Shown: positions 21,191 to 32,393 of the stretch, one piece after another
Layout: each line of letters opens with the position of its first letter
Numbering within the stretch: the stretch's first letter is position 1
Assembly: GCA_002964805.2 (NCBI GenBank)
Contig: PUDQ02000110.1
Span: 1-64,000 of the forward strand
From: Trametes villosa
Lineage: Eukaryota > Basidiomycota > Agaricomycetes > Polyporales > Polyporaceae
DNA length: 64,000 bases
Reading direction: 5' to 3'
Program-made: the position numbers and the translations under genes
Notes under the pieces: model-generated
What the model saw: the letters and a program-made list of their open reading frames with translations, nothing else
Databases searched by the model: none
What the model was told of the DNA's origin: nothing

Positions 21191-24100
21191 CTACTTCCGG
21201 AGCATGTGGTACTTTGTGCATATACTCAGGACCCGCAGAGTATGAGGCTTGAGATCCTCGAGGGTGGCATCCACCATCTGTAGGACGTCGCGCAAGGATT
21301 CGACATCTGGTGAACGTATAAGAGGGGACGTCACGTAAAGCGGCGTCGGAACGCTCACCATTTGGAAGCATCAGCGCGAGCATCTCGATTGTCTCGTCGT
21401 GCAGTACTTCTTCCACCTTCTTGTTCTGTTCCTGCTCGACAAGCTGAGGGGAAGCATCAGCACTGCGTAGCGACGTCTGCCTGAAGAATTCATGGGGGTC
21501 TGCGTACCTCGTCCCGCAACGCGATCAAGTCCTTGCGGCACCGCACCCCGAGATCCGAGTCGGCGGCCACGTCGGCGACGTCGTGCGTCTCGACGTACGT
21601 GACGCGATACGGCGGCTCGACCTCCTCAATGTCAGAGTCGAACCCGGCCGCTATCGACTGCGACGCGGACGGCGCCGCGCGCGTGCCCATGCGTCGCGCC
21701 GCGGGACGCGGGCTGGATATCTCGGGCTCGTACTCGTCGTCCTCGATCGGGTCGTCGTCGGGGTCGTCCTGGTAGAGGCTGCGCTCCTTCTCGGGCGGCG
21801 GCTCGAGCGCGGGTGCCGCTGGGACGTAGGCCGTCTTGCTGCGGGAAGGAACTCGGGACGGCCCCGCGCTGGGCGAGTCGTAGCCTGCGGTGGCGCCCTG
21901 CGCCGCCTTGCTCCGCGGCTTGCGTTTTGAAGCGGGGGCCTGACCCGCGCCCGCGCCCTGGCGGAAGATGACCTCCACCTTCTGTCTCCCAGTTCTGAGG
22001 TCCTGAGCGGCGGGGCCGAGCTATAGAGGCGCACTGAATGAGCTGCTCATATAGTACATGGTTGGGAAGCTTACAGCGAGATACGTGGTCGAGAAACCTT
22101 TCGCGTTTGGCACAATCTCGGGGGCGAGGACGTCTAGGAAGCACATCTCCTCGACGAGGCGCGAGATGACGTTCGGCGTGAGATGGCTGCACGCGCCGTA
22201 GAGCGGCTCGTCGACGATCCCCTTCTCCGCCATTTCGCGCACCTTGTTCCCCTTGAGTGCGACCCCGAACTGCGTCATCGTAAAGCGGATCTTGCGGCGG
22301 AAGATGACTTCGAAGAGGCGTACGGCCTGCAGGGCGTCCGCGGTGAGGTCTTCGGTCACGACCTCACCCACGCTACGGCAGTTGTTGCAGAGCTGGCGGC
22401 ACCGCGCGGGGTCGAAGTCCTCGCCGAAGTACGCAAGCACTTGCTGGCGCCGACAGCGCGCGTCGTTGGTGCAGTAGCGCATAACGTGCTTCACTTCATC
22501 CACCTGCCAGCGGCGCTCCTCGTCGGAGTGGATCGTGGTGTCCTTGCGGATCCAGTCCAGCTTGCTGAAATACTCCTTCTGGCTGAAGTCTATAGCGTGT
22601 GCTTAGCCAGAGGCTGAAAGGGATGGGGCGTAAGTGGACGCACAGAGGATACAGTGCGCGAGCTTCCCGTCTCGGCCTGCGCGCCCGGTTTCCTGGTAGT
22701 AGCTAGGGGCGCGTCGCCGTCAGTACACCTCTCTGACCGTCAATGGGCTGCGGCCTACGCTTTCAGGGACCCGGGTATACTGAAGTGGATGACAAAGCGG
22801 ACTTGGCGAGGAATGAGCGATACATCAGGTCAGATATATACGCGTACTCACCGTCTGCTTTGTCGATGCCCATGCCAAAAGCGATCTGCGTTCACAATCA
22901 GTCTAGGCAGAAACTATAAGCGATACGAGCGTACCGTGGCGACGATAATGGAGACTTCTCCGCGGCTCCATTGCTCTTGCACGCGGTTCTTGTCCCCGTC
23001 ATGCATGTTTGCGTGGTAATGCTTCGCGCTCAAGTTGTACTTATCCCGGAGCTGCTTGGCGACGTCTTCGCAGCGGTCGCGGGAGTTGCAGTACACGATG
23101 CCTGTATCGTGCGGGTGCCGCTCCTTGATGTACGCCGCTATTTCGCCCACCGGGTCCTTCTTCTTGATGCGCACTTCGTAGTCGAGGTTCACCCGGTTGA
23201 AGGAGAGCTTGAACGGCTGTCGGATCTTGAGCCCGAGCCGCTCGAGGATGTCCTTTTGGACCTCCGCGGTGGCCGTCGCTGTGAGGGCGCTGATTGGCAC
23301 CTGGCTGTATGTCTTCCTGACCTGACCGAGGAGGACATACTGAGGGACGATCAGCACTCTCCGTGTGAAGGTGTACTCGAGAGAACATACAGCATCTCGG
23401 AACGTCCGCCCCCAATCGGTGATCAAGTGGGCTTCGTCGACGACGAATCGCCGCAACAGACCTTGGTTATCCAAGCGGCTCAACTTGTTCATCGCATGAT
23501 CCATCTGCAGCATCTCGGGCGTCAGGTATAGCAACTTGGGTGGGCGACCGGCCGCGAGACGCTGCCACACGGCCTGTTTCCGTGCACTGGGCAGCTCGCC
23601 CAGGAGGATCTCGACGTCCACCCCGCGCGCCTTCAGCGCTCGGTGCTGGTCGATGATGAGCGACTTGAGTGGGCTGACGACGACCGTCAGGCCATCCTGG
23701 ACGACAGCCGGGAGCTGGAACGTTAGGCTCTTCCCGCTGCCGGTTGGGAAGAGCACGAAGACGTCGCGGCCGTCCATGGCCTCGCAGATCGCCTGAAGCT
23801 GCAACGGGCGGAATGATTGCAGCCCGAATACGTCTCTCAGAGTCTTCATGATCTGGGCGTAGTAAGGCTTCGACTTGAGTTCCGGAGGGTCGATGACGGG
23901 TGCATTGACGGGGATGGGGGCTGAGGAGACGCGCTCTATAGGCGAGACATGTCGGATGGGCAGAGGCAAGCGGGGTTGGGTAGCAGGGGGAGTAGCGGGT
24001 GTCAGCACGGCGGGCTCTTCGACGGCGTCGCCTAGGTCGTCGTCGAATGATTCCCAGTAGTGCTCTTCTGTGTCGGCGGTTTCTTGACGTGGCCGCGGCG

Positions 24101-26024
24101 GGTCTGATGAAGGCGTTATCGGTGCGAATGTCGGCTGGCTCGCTGAGCTCGCCTGTCCAGATGCGGCTGCATCGTTGTAGGTGGGCTTGCTCGAGGCCGG
24201 TACACTGGAAGAGTTGGTCCCTGTCGACCTGCCTCCGGCTGGTCTCTCGCCACGTTGTATGGCTCTCAGCAGGGCGCGAGCAGAAGCTAATCGTTCCTCT
24301 AGGTATTCACTAGGACCAGGATGAGTACCGGCTAAGGAATATCAAGGTCGCGCATACCTTAACGCCCTGCAGAAAGCGTGGTCTCTGGGCTCCGCGGTAT
24401 CGGTGCGCGCGGCACCGATCTCTTTGTCACAGAATTCTACGAGCTTCATCGCGGTGTTAATAACAGCGCGGAGATCCTTCTGCATATATGCAATGTGTGT
24501 GTTAGTCGTGGAGGGTACTACAAATATGTCGCAAGTTCCGCCCCCAAGCGTATCATTGTAGTGACTTGCAGGGCACGGCTCGGCTCGAAAGCCCCGGCTT
24601 TCAAACCTGGCAAACAGCTTCTCGTGTTATGCACATACACGCCGGCCGAGGCGCGCGTGGGCGACGTGAAACCCTCCTGGTAATCCATACTAGCCCGTGA
24701 CGAGCGAAGGGACACGATGTGGTGGTCGGGACGCGCGTGAGCCACTGCCCGCGTAGTCCCCTTTCACGCAAAAAAGGTTCGAAACGGACTCCGGTGCCTA
24801 AGAATGCGTTCGATTTGAGGTGACTTGTACCGCACTGATCTATGGCTGCCCGCCCGACAGACGCTATCGCGTCCACCGTGCGGAGAGCCATTGAGGAACA
24901 CGGCTAAAGTCCCCGGCTTGCTGCTTGGTCCGGCCTACACGAAAATCAAGCCGGGCTTTAAGCCTTCATGAGCCCCCTTCAAAGCCCCGCTCGGCCTGGC
25001 TTTTTGGGGGCTTGGCCTAACGGCTTACCAGCCTGGGACCGAGCCTTGCAATTCATAACTTATAAGGCGGGGTCTACTGATAACGGGGGCGTGATACTCG
25101 CGACATAAGAACGTGGACGTTACGTACCTCCTCGAGGTCGGCGAGATCCAATGAAGCTCCGAGCACAGACTGCAGCCCGGCCGCGCCAGTGGTCAGCTGC
25201 TCGGAGTGACCATTTGTCGAGGGCGACGGATCCGCTGGCCTGTGCCGTGCGCTATGGTCGGAAGAAACGGTCGCAGAAGAGGCGATAGAGGACGGTGGCT
25301 CCCGGGCCTTGCCTTTGCCCTTGCTGGATGCGTCGGCGCGGAAGAAGTTCTCCTTGTCTGTAGCGTGATCGGTCTTCGCTCGCTTGGGTGAGAAGCGCGG
25401 GATTAACTCCTCCGGCGGGCCGATAGAGAGGCGCTTCACGGGAATACTCGAGGTGGACGCGTTTAAGGGTGTGGTCTCGGTAGACGAGACGTCGATCACA
25501 GATAGGCTGTTATCAAGGGTGGAGGAAGAGGCGAGGGGCAGAGGTTTGGACTTGTTGAACCCTGGGGTGGAGAAAGACGGCAGTTTGCGCACTTTGTGAC
25601 GGTCAGCAAGCTTGGTAGACGGCCGAAGAGAATAAATGTCGCGAGTATCACGCCCCCGTTATTAGTAGACCCCGCCTTATAGCCTGCTTATGACGACCTT
25701 GCCTCGGAATACAAGGCGCGTACAAGCGGACCATAAGGCGGGCGTTGACTTGTCATCCTATGATACGCTGGGGACGGAACTTGCGACATTGAGCACCTTA
25801 CCGGTGACATTGGACGCAGGGGTGGAGGTAGCGATGGATTTGGCGGGTTTGAACTTCGGCTGTCGTTATACGTGTAAGAAAAAAGGCTGAAAGGGAACGC
25901 AGTCGCGAACCTTGCTGCCGCTGGGGTGGGGAGTGGAGGGCGCGGGCTTGAGCGCGGTCGGAGGCGGGACGTGGGCGCATTTGCGCTGGAGCTCGTCGAG
26001 GTTGTTCTTGGGGCGGGCGGCCAT
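21191..26024 (-). CDS. RecQ-family DNA helicase (BLM/Sgs1-like)
   Basis: Thirteen exons (26024-25911, 25859-25802, 25591-25128, 24479-24358, 24309-23391, 23339-22935, 22885-22852, 22801-22759, 22702-22644, 22589-22075, 22020-21508, 21443-21359, 21306-21191) give 1,148 residues. The first 400 residues are disordered and acidic/Ser-rich, as in Sgs1/BLM. The helicase core follows: motif 0 FGLQSFRPLQ, Walker A PTGSGKS, VVDEAHLITDWG, SALTATAT, then AFGMGIDKAD and QETGRAGRDG. An RQC region follows with zinc-site Cys residues (CRR, YFGE, CRQLCNNC) and a winged-helix part ending near TYLALG. A Lys/Ser-rich linker leads to an HRDC-like tail (DETIEMLALMLP). Such helicases unwind recombination intermediates and act with topoisomerase III in the nucleus. 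Intron 1 has a GTTCGC donor. Introns 2 (210 nt) and 3 (648 nt) are enlarged by mobile elements; the others are about 50-65 nt. It shares a 209 bp promoter with NUF2. Confidence 0.95.
24527..25105. mobile_element. MITE copy A, in RecQ intron 3, with nested insertion
   Basis: The left end TGTCGCAAGTTCCGCCCCC and right end CCCCGTTATCAG-like sequence closing in CTCGCGACA match, in reverse orientation, the ends of copies B and C. About 475 bp (24571-25045) is a separate insertion flanked by TTGCA on both sides; the remaining MITE is about 99 bp, shorter than the 152 bp full copies, so it also lost internal sequence. Confidence 0.75.
24571..25045. mobile_element. Nested insertion with 5 bp target-site duplication
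   Basis: The direct repeats TTGCA at 24566-24570 and 25046-25050 bracket this sequence inside MITE copy A. The insert is rich in AGCC/GGCT words (for example AGCCCCGGCTTTC near its left end, AAGCCGGGCTTTAAGCC near 24950). A 5 bp duplication fits an LTR-type or other integrase-mediated insertion, but no LTR termini (TG..CA) are visible and there is no coding sequence. Confidence 0.5.
25637..25788. mobile_element. MITE copy B, 152 bp, in RecQ intron 2
   Basis: Begins TGTCGCGAGTATCACGCCCC and ends GGAACTTGCGACA, an imperfect terminal inverted repeat. It is nearly identical in length and sequence to copy C. It contains no coding capacity and accounts for most of the 210 nt intron. Confidence 0.8.
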
Positions 26025-26147
26025 GGTGGTCGGAGAAGAGGAGGGGCGTAGGCTGGGCGCGAGGGGCGTCGAGGGATGAGGACGGATGAGGACGACTGGA
26101 AGGAGGCAAAGGGCGATTCCGGCGAGTGGCCACTGCCAGTACGCGCG

Positions 26148-26153
26148 ACGCGT
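26148..26153. promoter_or_regulatory. MCB-type ACGCGT box in RecQ/NUF2 shared promoter
   Basis: ACGCGT lies 124 bp before the RecQ start codon and 81 bp before the NUF2 start codon, in the 209 bp divergent promoter. This hexamer is the binding site of the fungal G1/S factor MBF. It is followed at 26157 by GGTCATGTGACC, an inverted GGTCA pair. Joint cell-cycle control is inferred. Confidence 0.45.
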
Positions 26154-26233
26154 CCGGGTCATGTGACCGCAGTGCCCCCGTTAATAATAACAACGCCCGG
26201 CATCGCGTCGGTGGCTGCTCTCTCTCCTCCGCC

Positions 26234-28276
26234 ATGTCCAGCAAGTTCTGGTTCCCATCTCTGCCCGTCTCTGAAGTCGTCGACGCGTTCACTGGATGGG
26301 GATACTCCGTCAGCCCAGAACAGGTCGCGCGGCCAACCTCCGACTTTGTTCTCGGCGTATACAGCGCCTGTCTCGAGCAGCTCACTGGCATCACGCTCGA
26401 GACTCTGCAAGAGCCTATCGAGCAGGCACTGACAACGATGGAAACACCTGTGCGTTGTTTTGACCCTATTCTGCAGGTCATTAGCTGAAGCCCGTCAACG
26501 GTTAGGACATGTACTCGCAGGCCCTCGCGCACAACTTCCTTCTATTCCACATGTGCGTCCAGGTCGCGTCTCTAGCCTGCACCTCCGTCTGAGTCTACGC
26601 ACAGCCAACGGCTCGCGCACGCGGCGAAGATCGAGGACTTCAGCGCGAAAGACCTCTACTTCCCTGAGCCCGACCGCACTCGCGCCGTCTTCTCCGCCTT
26701 CATCAACTTTATCAAGTTCACCGAGCAGAGCGAGGCATTCATCAACCGCCTCCGCAACCAGTCCACCGCGGTCATCAAGGAACGACAGGCGGTCCTCGAG
26801 GAGACAGCCGAGCTGGAGCAGAGGATGTCGGAGTTCAAGTGAGCACCCCCTCCGGGTGAATCTGTCGCGAGTATCACGCCCCCGTTATCAGTAGACCCCG
26901 CCTTATAACCCGCTTATGATGCCCTTGCAGAGGCATATGAGGCGTGTATAAGCGGACTATAAGGCGGGCGTCCGCTTGTGATCCTATGATACACTGGGGG
27001 CGGAACTTGCGACATTTGAGTACGACGCCCCAGTGTCGCAAACTTTGCCCCGGGTGTATAAGAGCCTTACAAACTCACTCCCCCCTTATAGTCACCTCAT
27101 AAAAGCCCTATATGCCTCGGCTAGGCTATTATGAGTGGATTTTAAGGCGCGGTCGGCTGATAAATTATTAACCGGGGCGTAGAAGTTGTGACAGTCCGCT
27201 GACGCGTCAATACCAGGGTCAAACGCGCAGAGGACGAGCCCAAGTGCCAGGCGCTGCGCCTTGAGAACGAGGCGCTGATGGAGCAGGTCCTCTCGTACAG
27301 GGACCAACAGAGGGACTTCCTACAGGACGTCGAGGCGCTGAAGCAGGAGAAGGCCGCGCTCGTCGCGGAGAAGGAGAAGGTCGCCGCGGAGATGGCGACC
27401 TCCACGGAGAACATCAGCCGCACGCGCTCGCGCATCGTGCAGTCCCCGGAACGCATCAAGCGCACCATCTCCAGCATGGGGCATACCGCCGTGGAGGAAA
27501 AGCGAGCGGTCGCAACGAATGAGGCGAAAACGCGCGATCTGCAAACGAAGATCGCGGCGCTGCTCAACATCGAGAAGGTGCGGCTCTTGTTTGCGTGCGG
27601 GCGCACGTGCTGACGCGCGACTTGCATGCAGGATGTTCGCTCGTGTGTGGAGCAGCTGCAAGTCATCGAGAAGGAGATGCGCACGCTCGATGCAGCGCAG
27701 AAGGAGCTCGGTGACCTCAAGGACACCCTCGATCGTAAGAAGGGCGAGCGCGCCGAGCTCATTATGCGACGCGAGGTAAGACCCATCGTAACCCCCTGTA
27801 GCACATCGCTGAGCTGATGTAATCTTACCCGGTTGAACAGCGCGTACACAAGCAGTTTTCGAATGCGCATGAGAAGCTCGAGCGGGCACAGCGGCACGCC
27901 GAGGACAAGCGCCTCGCGAGCCAGCAGACGCTCGAGCGGCTGCAGCGCGAGTACGAAGAGATGTCCGTCGAGCGGCGCGACAACGACCGTCAGGTCGAGG
28001 AGCTCCGTGCGGAGGCGGACGAGGTCGAGCGCCAGGTACGCTGGCTACGCGTGTGACTTGAGTCGCGGGACTGACGCACCTCGGGGGTAGATGGCAGAGC
28101 ACATGAAGACAAGTCAAGCAGAGATGAACGAGCTCCTCGCCGAGTACTGGAAGCTCAGGCACGAGACCGGTATGTCGTGCCTGTGTCCGACTGAGTATAT
28201 GCGCTGACATGAACGTCCAGAGATCTACATGGAGACGCTCGCGAACAAGCTGGGCATGCAGGTGCGGAGCACCTAA
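26234..28276 (+). CDS. NUF2: Kinetochore protein Nuf2 (Ndc80 complex)
   Basis: Eight exons (26234-26449, 26506-26552, 26605-26838, 27217-27577, 27632-27775, 27841-28035, 28091-28169, 28221-28276) give 443 residues, the usual Nuf2 length. The N-terminal calponin-homology-like part starts FWFPSLPVSEVVDAF and includes DLYFPEPDRTRAVFSAFINF near residue 105, a diagnostic Nuf2 motif. From about residue 135 the protein is heptad-rich coiled coil, with IVQSPERIKRTI, also typical of Nuf2. With Ndc80 it attaches kinetochores to microtubules. Intron 3 is 378 nt because it contains two MITE copies (C and D); the other introns are about 50-60 nt. Confidence 0.95.
26863..27014. mobile_element. MITE copy C, 152 bp, in NUF2 intron 3
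   Basis: Same length, ends and orientation as copy B: starts TGTCGCGAGTATCACGCCCC, ends GGAACTTGCGACA, with shared internal words such as GTAGACCCCGCCTTATA and CTATAAGGCGGGCG. Confidence 0.8.
27034..27193. mobile_element. MITE copy D, divergent, in NUF2 intron 3
   Basis: Begins TGTCGCAAACTTTGCCCCGG and ends CCGGGGCGTAGAAGTTGTGACA-like, an inverted repeat related to the ends of copies A-C but more diverged. It is 160 bp, starts 20 bp after copy C, and lies within the same intron. Confidence 0.6.
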
Positions 28277-28469
28277 GTCGCATCAAGCACTCGTCCCTGG
28301 GGCGTTTGTGCGTGTCGTGTATGCTAGGGAGGACGACTGTGCGCTGTATTTACTATTACATTATTGCCGTATATCTATACACCCATACCCGTGTTGTACA
28401 TGTATACCATAGAGATAGAGATCGTCATAAGCAGGGGCATAAGTCGATAATGATATGTCGGGGACTGGG

Positions 28470-30253
28470 TCACCGGGCTCTCTTTCGCGATTTGGAGCGT
28501 TTCCGGAGCGCGGCGCACTCGCGGCAGTACCAGTTGCCCTTGGGTATCTTCGTGAGGCCGACACAGCCAATGTGGAACTGAATGGTCAGAGCAATCGTCA
28601 GCGAATGTGGTCCCGGCGTGCAAGCGTGCTCTACATACCCATTCGCGAGTGCAGGTAGGGTTGTCGCAGGCAATCATCTGTCAGAAACATACCGGTTAGT
28701 CTACATCCTCCACCACTTGAATCGCGACAGGACGCACATCGCCAAAAGAGACCTGGTTGCAGAAGCAATATCGGGGCTCGTTCGGATCGGGCGGCAGATC
28801 GTCCACCACCACCGGGATCTGCGCGAGTGCCTGGGCGGGGATCCGCAGAGTGAGCGGCGCCTGCACCTCCTCTTGCGGCGCGACGACGTCCACGATCTCT
28901 TCAGGCGCGACCTCCGTGGCATCTCCAGTAACTGCAGGCGCTGGCTGGCCGCGGCCCCTTCTCCGTCTCTTGCCCCTGCCTAATTTCGAGGGAGGAGGGG
29001 GCTCGGGGACTTCGGCTGCGGCTGCGGCCGGTGGCTCGGGGGCGGGTGGCTCGGGTGGCGGTTCTTCCTCCATAGGCTCTTCCGTCACATCTATCTCTTC
29101 GACGGGCTCTACCGGGAGTTCTACAGGCTGCTCCGGAGGTTCAACAACGATAGGTGCAGGGGTGGGGACGGGGACGGGGACGGGAGCGGGTACTGGAGAT
29201 GAAGCTGGGACGAAGATGGGGACGGCCGCTGAGGGAGGCGGCGGGGACGCAACGACGCGCCCGCGGCTGCTTTGAGGGGGCACTACCTCCGGGAGGATGA
29301 TGGAGGCGGGGTGCGTTCCGGGACGCAGGCCGAGGGATATGGAGGCTTCCTGCTCCTTGATGGCGCGGTCGAGGTCGCGGATGTATCTGTCCACCTACGA
29401 AACTGTCTGGTCAGAACGCATACAGGCCGACCGAGAACGTAGGTGCGGACATACGAGGTCGTATGCGTGCTGGGCGAGGTACACCTTCTCTGCGCACGCC
29501 CGCGTTACCTCTTCGGAGGCCTGGGCGATGTGCACGAGCAGCTCGCGGGTCGAGGTGGAGCTCTCTACGACTGAAGCGAGTGACTTCGAAACTGGCAGCG
29601 GTGTCTGTCGCTTGCTTGACGGCACCGGGGTGGCAGTAGCAACCGAGGAAGCCAGGGCACCGTTCGTAGTCTTCCCGTTCGTCATAGGTACTTCAGCCGT
29701 CCCGTCCACTTGTTCGTCAGGCGCATCGCTAGGCTCTACGGGGTCCGGAGGCGCGTCCACTTTCGGCTGGGCTGCGTCGGCCAACGCTTTGCGCAGGGAG
29801 ACATACTTGAGTATCGCGGGCGCGATATTCGAGATGTTGTCTTACATTTCATCTCAACGTGAGTGGCATTTGGAACAGCTGGGTAACTCACCTTGCGCCT
29901 GCTGGTCTAGCTCGTGGATGAGCGTAAACGCTCGATGTAAGGACAATGGGAGTTGCTCCAGTACTGGAGAAGCGTGTCATGAGCCGCCCGAGCGCCCCCT
30001 CATGATAGTGAGACGTACATTCGTAGTGCTCCTCCCTGAACGCATCCCAGACTTCGCGTTCCTTCGCAGACGCCTCGGCATCTCCTTCGCCTTCGGCCTG
30101 GAAGGGTTCCTCCTCCTCGACCTCTGCTGCGTCTGGCTCTTGTTCAATCTCGCCGTTTGCAGACTTCTGAGGCGATGTCGCTACTTCTTCGTCGTCAAAG
30201 AGGTGTTGCGCGTCGGTGTCGATGCGCCGCCGCTTGTGTTTCCTGGTGGACAT
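28470..30253 (-). CDS. ING-family PHD-finger protein (histone acetyltransferase/deacetylase subunit)
   Basis: Six exons (30253-30019, 29963-29892, 29840-29455, 29394-28738, 28677-28639, 28577-28470) give 498 residues. The N-terminus is basic then acidic. The ING helical motif follows: LEQLPLSLHRAFTLIHELD near residue 80, later VDRYIRDLDRAIKEQE. A long linker is rich in Pro, Val, Glu and Ala. The PHD finger ends the protein: YCFCN, GDMIACDNPTC, EWFHIGCVGL, GNWYCRECA, giving a C4HC3 set, followed by a basic tail. ING PHD fingers bind methylated H3K4 and target acetyltransferase or deacetylase complexes; which yeast relative (Yng1, Yng2 or Pho23) cannot be decided by eye. The 39 nt exon 5 is supported by PHD continuity. 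The Pro/Val linker makes it longer than most family members. It is convergent with NUF2 (193 bp between stops). Confidence 0.9.
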
Positions 30254-30367
30254 GGTGCGGATGCGGAGGTCGAGGGTAGAGCGTTGGGCGCTTCCTGGGC
30301 TCGACGCGACGCGACTTCAAGCTGTCGCGACTTTGCTTGCAAGCGCCACTCATTCTCCCCGCGGCCG

Positions 30368-30881
30368 TCACAACATGGACCTCAGCATCTTGCGAATGGC
30401 GGCGACACGATTTCGAGCGGACAGTTGGCGTTTGTCATCCGGGAGAGCGGCATGATGACAGTGATATAATATCGGGTCATAACAGACATTCGTTAAGGTG
30501 AGTACATCCATCCGGTAACATGAGCACATCGAAAACATGAGCACGGATAGTTCAGAGTCGTACAGAATCGTAAGTACTAGCAGGTACATATGCACATGAG
30601 GACCAAGAGCAGATGAGAGGTATCGTACAGGGGCGTGAGGTTCTCTAGATTTGTCGCCGTGTTGTTCCACAACCATGAGAGCGAGACTGCTATGCAAATG
30701 ATAGATCCAGAGAGAAGCCAAGGCCAGTGTCAGAGGGGATACTAGCGTGCAGAACAGAGCGATAACAACGGCGGCGGAGTCGAGCTTTGGGGCGACGTCT
30801 ACACTCCTGACTGGGAGAAAGCGCTGTTAGTCCCCGATCAATTGGGAGTGAACAGTGAACAAACTCACGACCACGGATCAT
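30368..30881 (-). CDS. Possible small membrane protein, unrecognised
   Basis: A 13 nt first exon (30881-30869) with a GTGAGT donor can be joined to 30810-30368 (CTCCCAG acceptor, CTAAC branch point) to give 151 residues. Two hydrophobic stretches are visible (VVIALFCTLVSPLTLALASL and a shorter one near residue 90). The C-terminal third looks less protein-like, so a second intron or an early stop is possible. It sits between family member 2 and the ING gene on the same strand. It could equally be untranslated sequence. Confidence 0.25.
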
Positions 30882-30989
30882 CTTCGCAGTAATGAGTGCC
30901 GTGGTGTCTAGGATGGTGGGGGTTTAGACAGGAGTAGCAGTGACTCGAGTCTTGAAGTCCGCTGAGGCAGAGTATGAGTAACGAGCATT

Positions 30990-32393
30990 TCATGAATCAT
31001 GTGGCGACGCACAGTCCATCGACCCCGAAGGGTATCTAGCAAGGGCTATTCAGCACACGTATGACATATAGCGCGTGAGCCGAACTCACCGGTAGTACTC
31101 GTTGAAGGCGCTTTCCGCATCCCCGTACAAGATACGAAGCAGCTTCACGTCGCTTGGCTTCAGGTCATGTGTTTCTTGAAATTCTTCGTCGTCGAAGAGG
31201 CTGCGAGTGGGAAGACGCTTCTCCGTTTGTCTATAGGCGCAGACCTTGTCGATGATGACTCCCTTCCAGATTTTCCAGACCCGTGTCTCATTGGGCAAGA
31301 GATCGTCTAGGATTTTCCTCAGAGCGTCCGGTTCGGCCGGCGAGAGGGCAAGGAGGACGAAGACAGCCATGGACGTCCTTGTCTGGAAGGCGTACTTGCG
31401 CTTGACGGGTCCCTGAAGAATCTGTTCCTCGAGGATACGCCTTTGGAAGCTTTCCCTGTCCAACGAGGAGAGGTAGGAGTTGTATCCCCAGGAGACGGCG
31501 AGGGAGCATAGGAACATGATCTGACCGAAGATCTCGCCCTGGGGGACAAGGAGCAGCTGCGCGAGGAACTGGGTAGTCAACAGCATAGAGCACGCCCCGA
31601 TGTTGTGGTACTCCGGCTCGCTCGTGAATTTGAGGGAAAACTGCCCTCTCGTGATGGGCGTCACCGCCCCCTCCGCCCCCTTCAGCACTACGATCTCGTC
31701 GCCAATGAGAACTCCATCTCCTGGCGGAGCCCCCTCTGCATGCGTCGGATGGGTGAAGGTGAACACACCTGTGCCGACGACATAGCAGGATAGACCGCTG
31801 CTAAGCATGCCGAGGACGATCATGGAGAAGCAAAACCAGTCCCCGTATACTGCGCAAGCGACGCTCGTGGCGATCGACGCTAGTATGGGTATACTGGCCA
31901 GCGGGCTGGTCGCGTTCCGGAAGAGACGTGGGGTCTCTGATGGATCAGGCTGGTAGCGCAGTTCGGCGACGGTGACAGCGATAGGTTTGGTGCTGCGGCC
32001 TAGGTGGTGAGGCACATCGGTGACGTCTTTTGGGGAGATGTCCTTGCACTCCTGGAGGAACAGATGGGCGAGGTGGCCGGTCTTGGACATGATGGTACCC
32101 GACTGCACTCCGCGGTATTTGGGCCCATGCATGCCGTCAAGCTCGAAGAGGACGGCGGGATCGACGTTGATACCGGGGTAGAGGCCGTCCCAGAAGCGCG
32201 ACCGCCCCAGCTGGCCGTATCGCTTCGCGATCTCGTAACTGCCCGGCGAGTTGTACCACCCCAGCCACTTCCTTCCCTGGTAGATGTGGACGGTCGCCAT
32301 CGCGGACACGGCGACGTCGCCTCCGAAGAAACCGGCGACGCCGGAGATGTCGAGGTTGAACTGCGAGTCCTTGAGCGGTATCGTGGGTATCAT
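30990..32393 (-). CDS. Multi-pass membrane protein, family member 2
   Basis: First gene of the six-member tandem array. The start ATG is at 32393. Exon 1 (32393-31090) gives 434 residues plus a split codon; an in-frame TGA at 31088-31086 lies inside a GTGAGT donor. Splicing to 31035-30990 (GCTGA branch, TTGCTAG acceptor, 54 nt intron) adds a 14-residue tail; this tail does not resemble those of members 4 and 5. Without splicing the product ends at residue 435. Shared motifs: FNLDISGVAGFFGGD, GRKWLGWYNSPGSY, FWDGLYPG, GPKY..SGT, PPGDG, AVTPITRGQFSL and two hydrophobic hairpins. It is intermediate in divergence between members 1/3/4/5 and 6/7. Function unknown. Confidence 0.8.
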
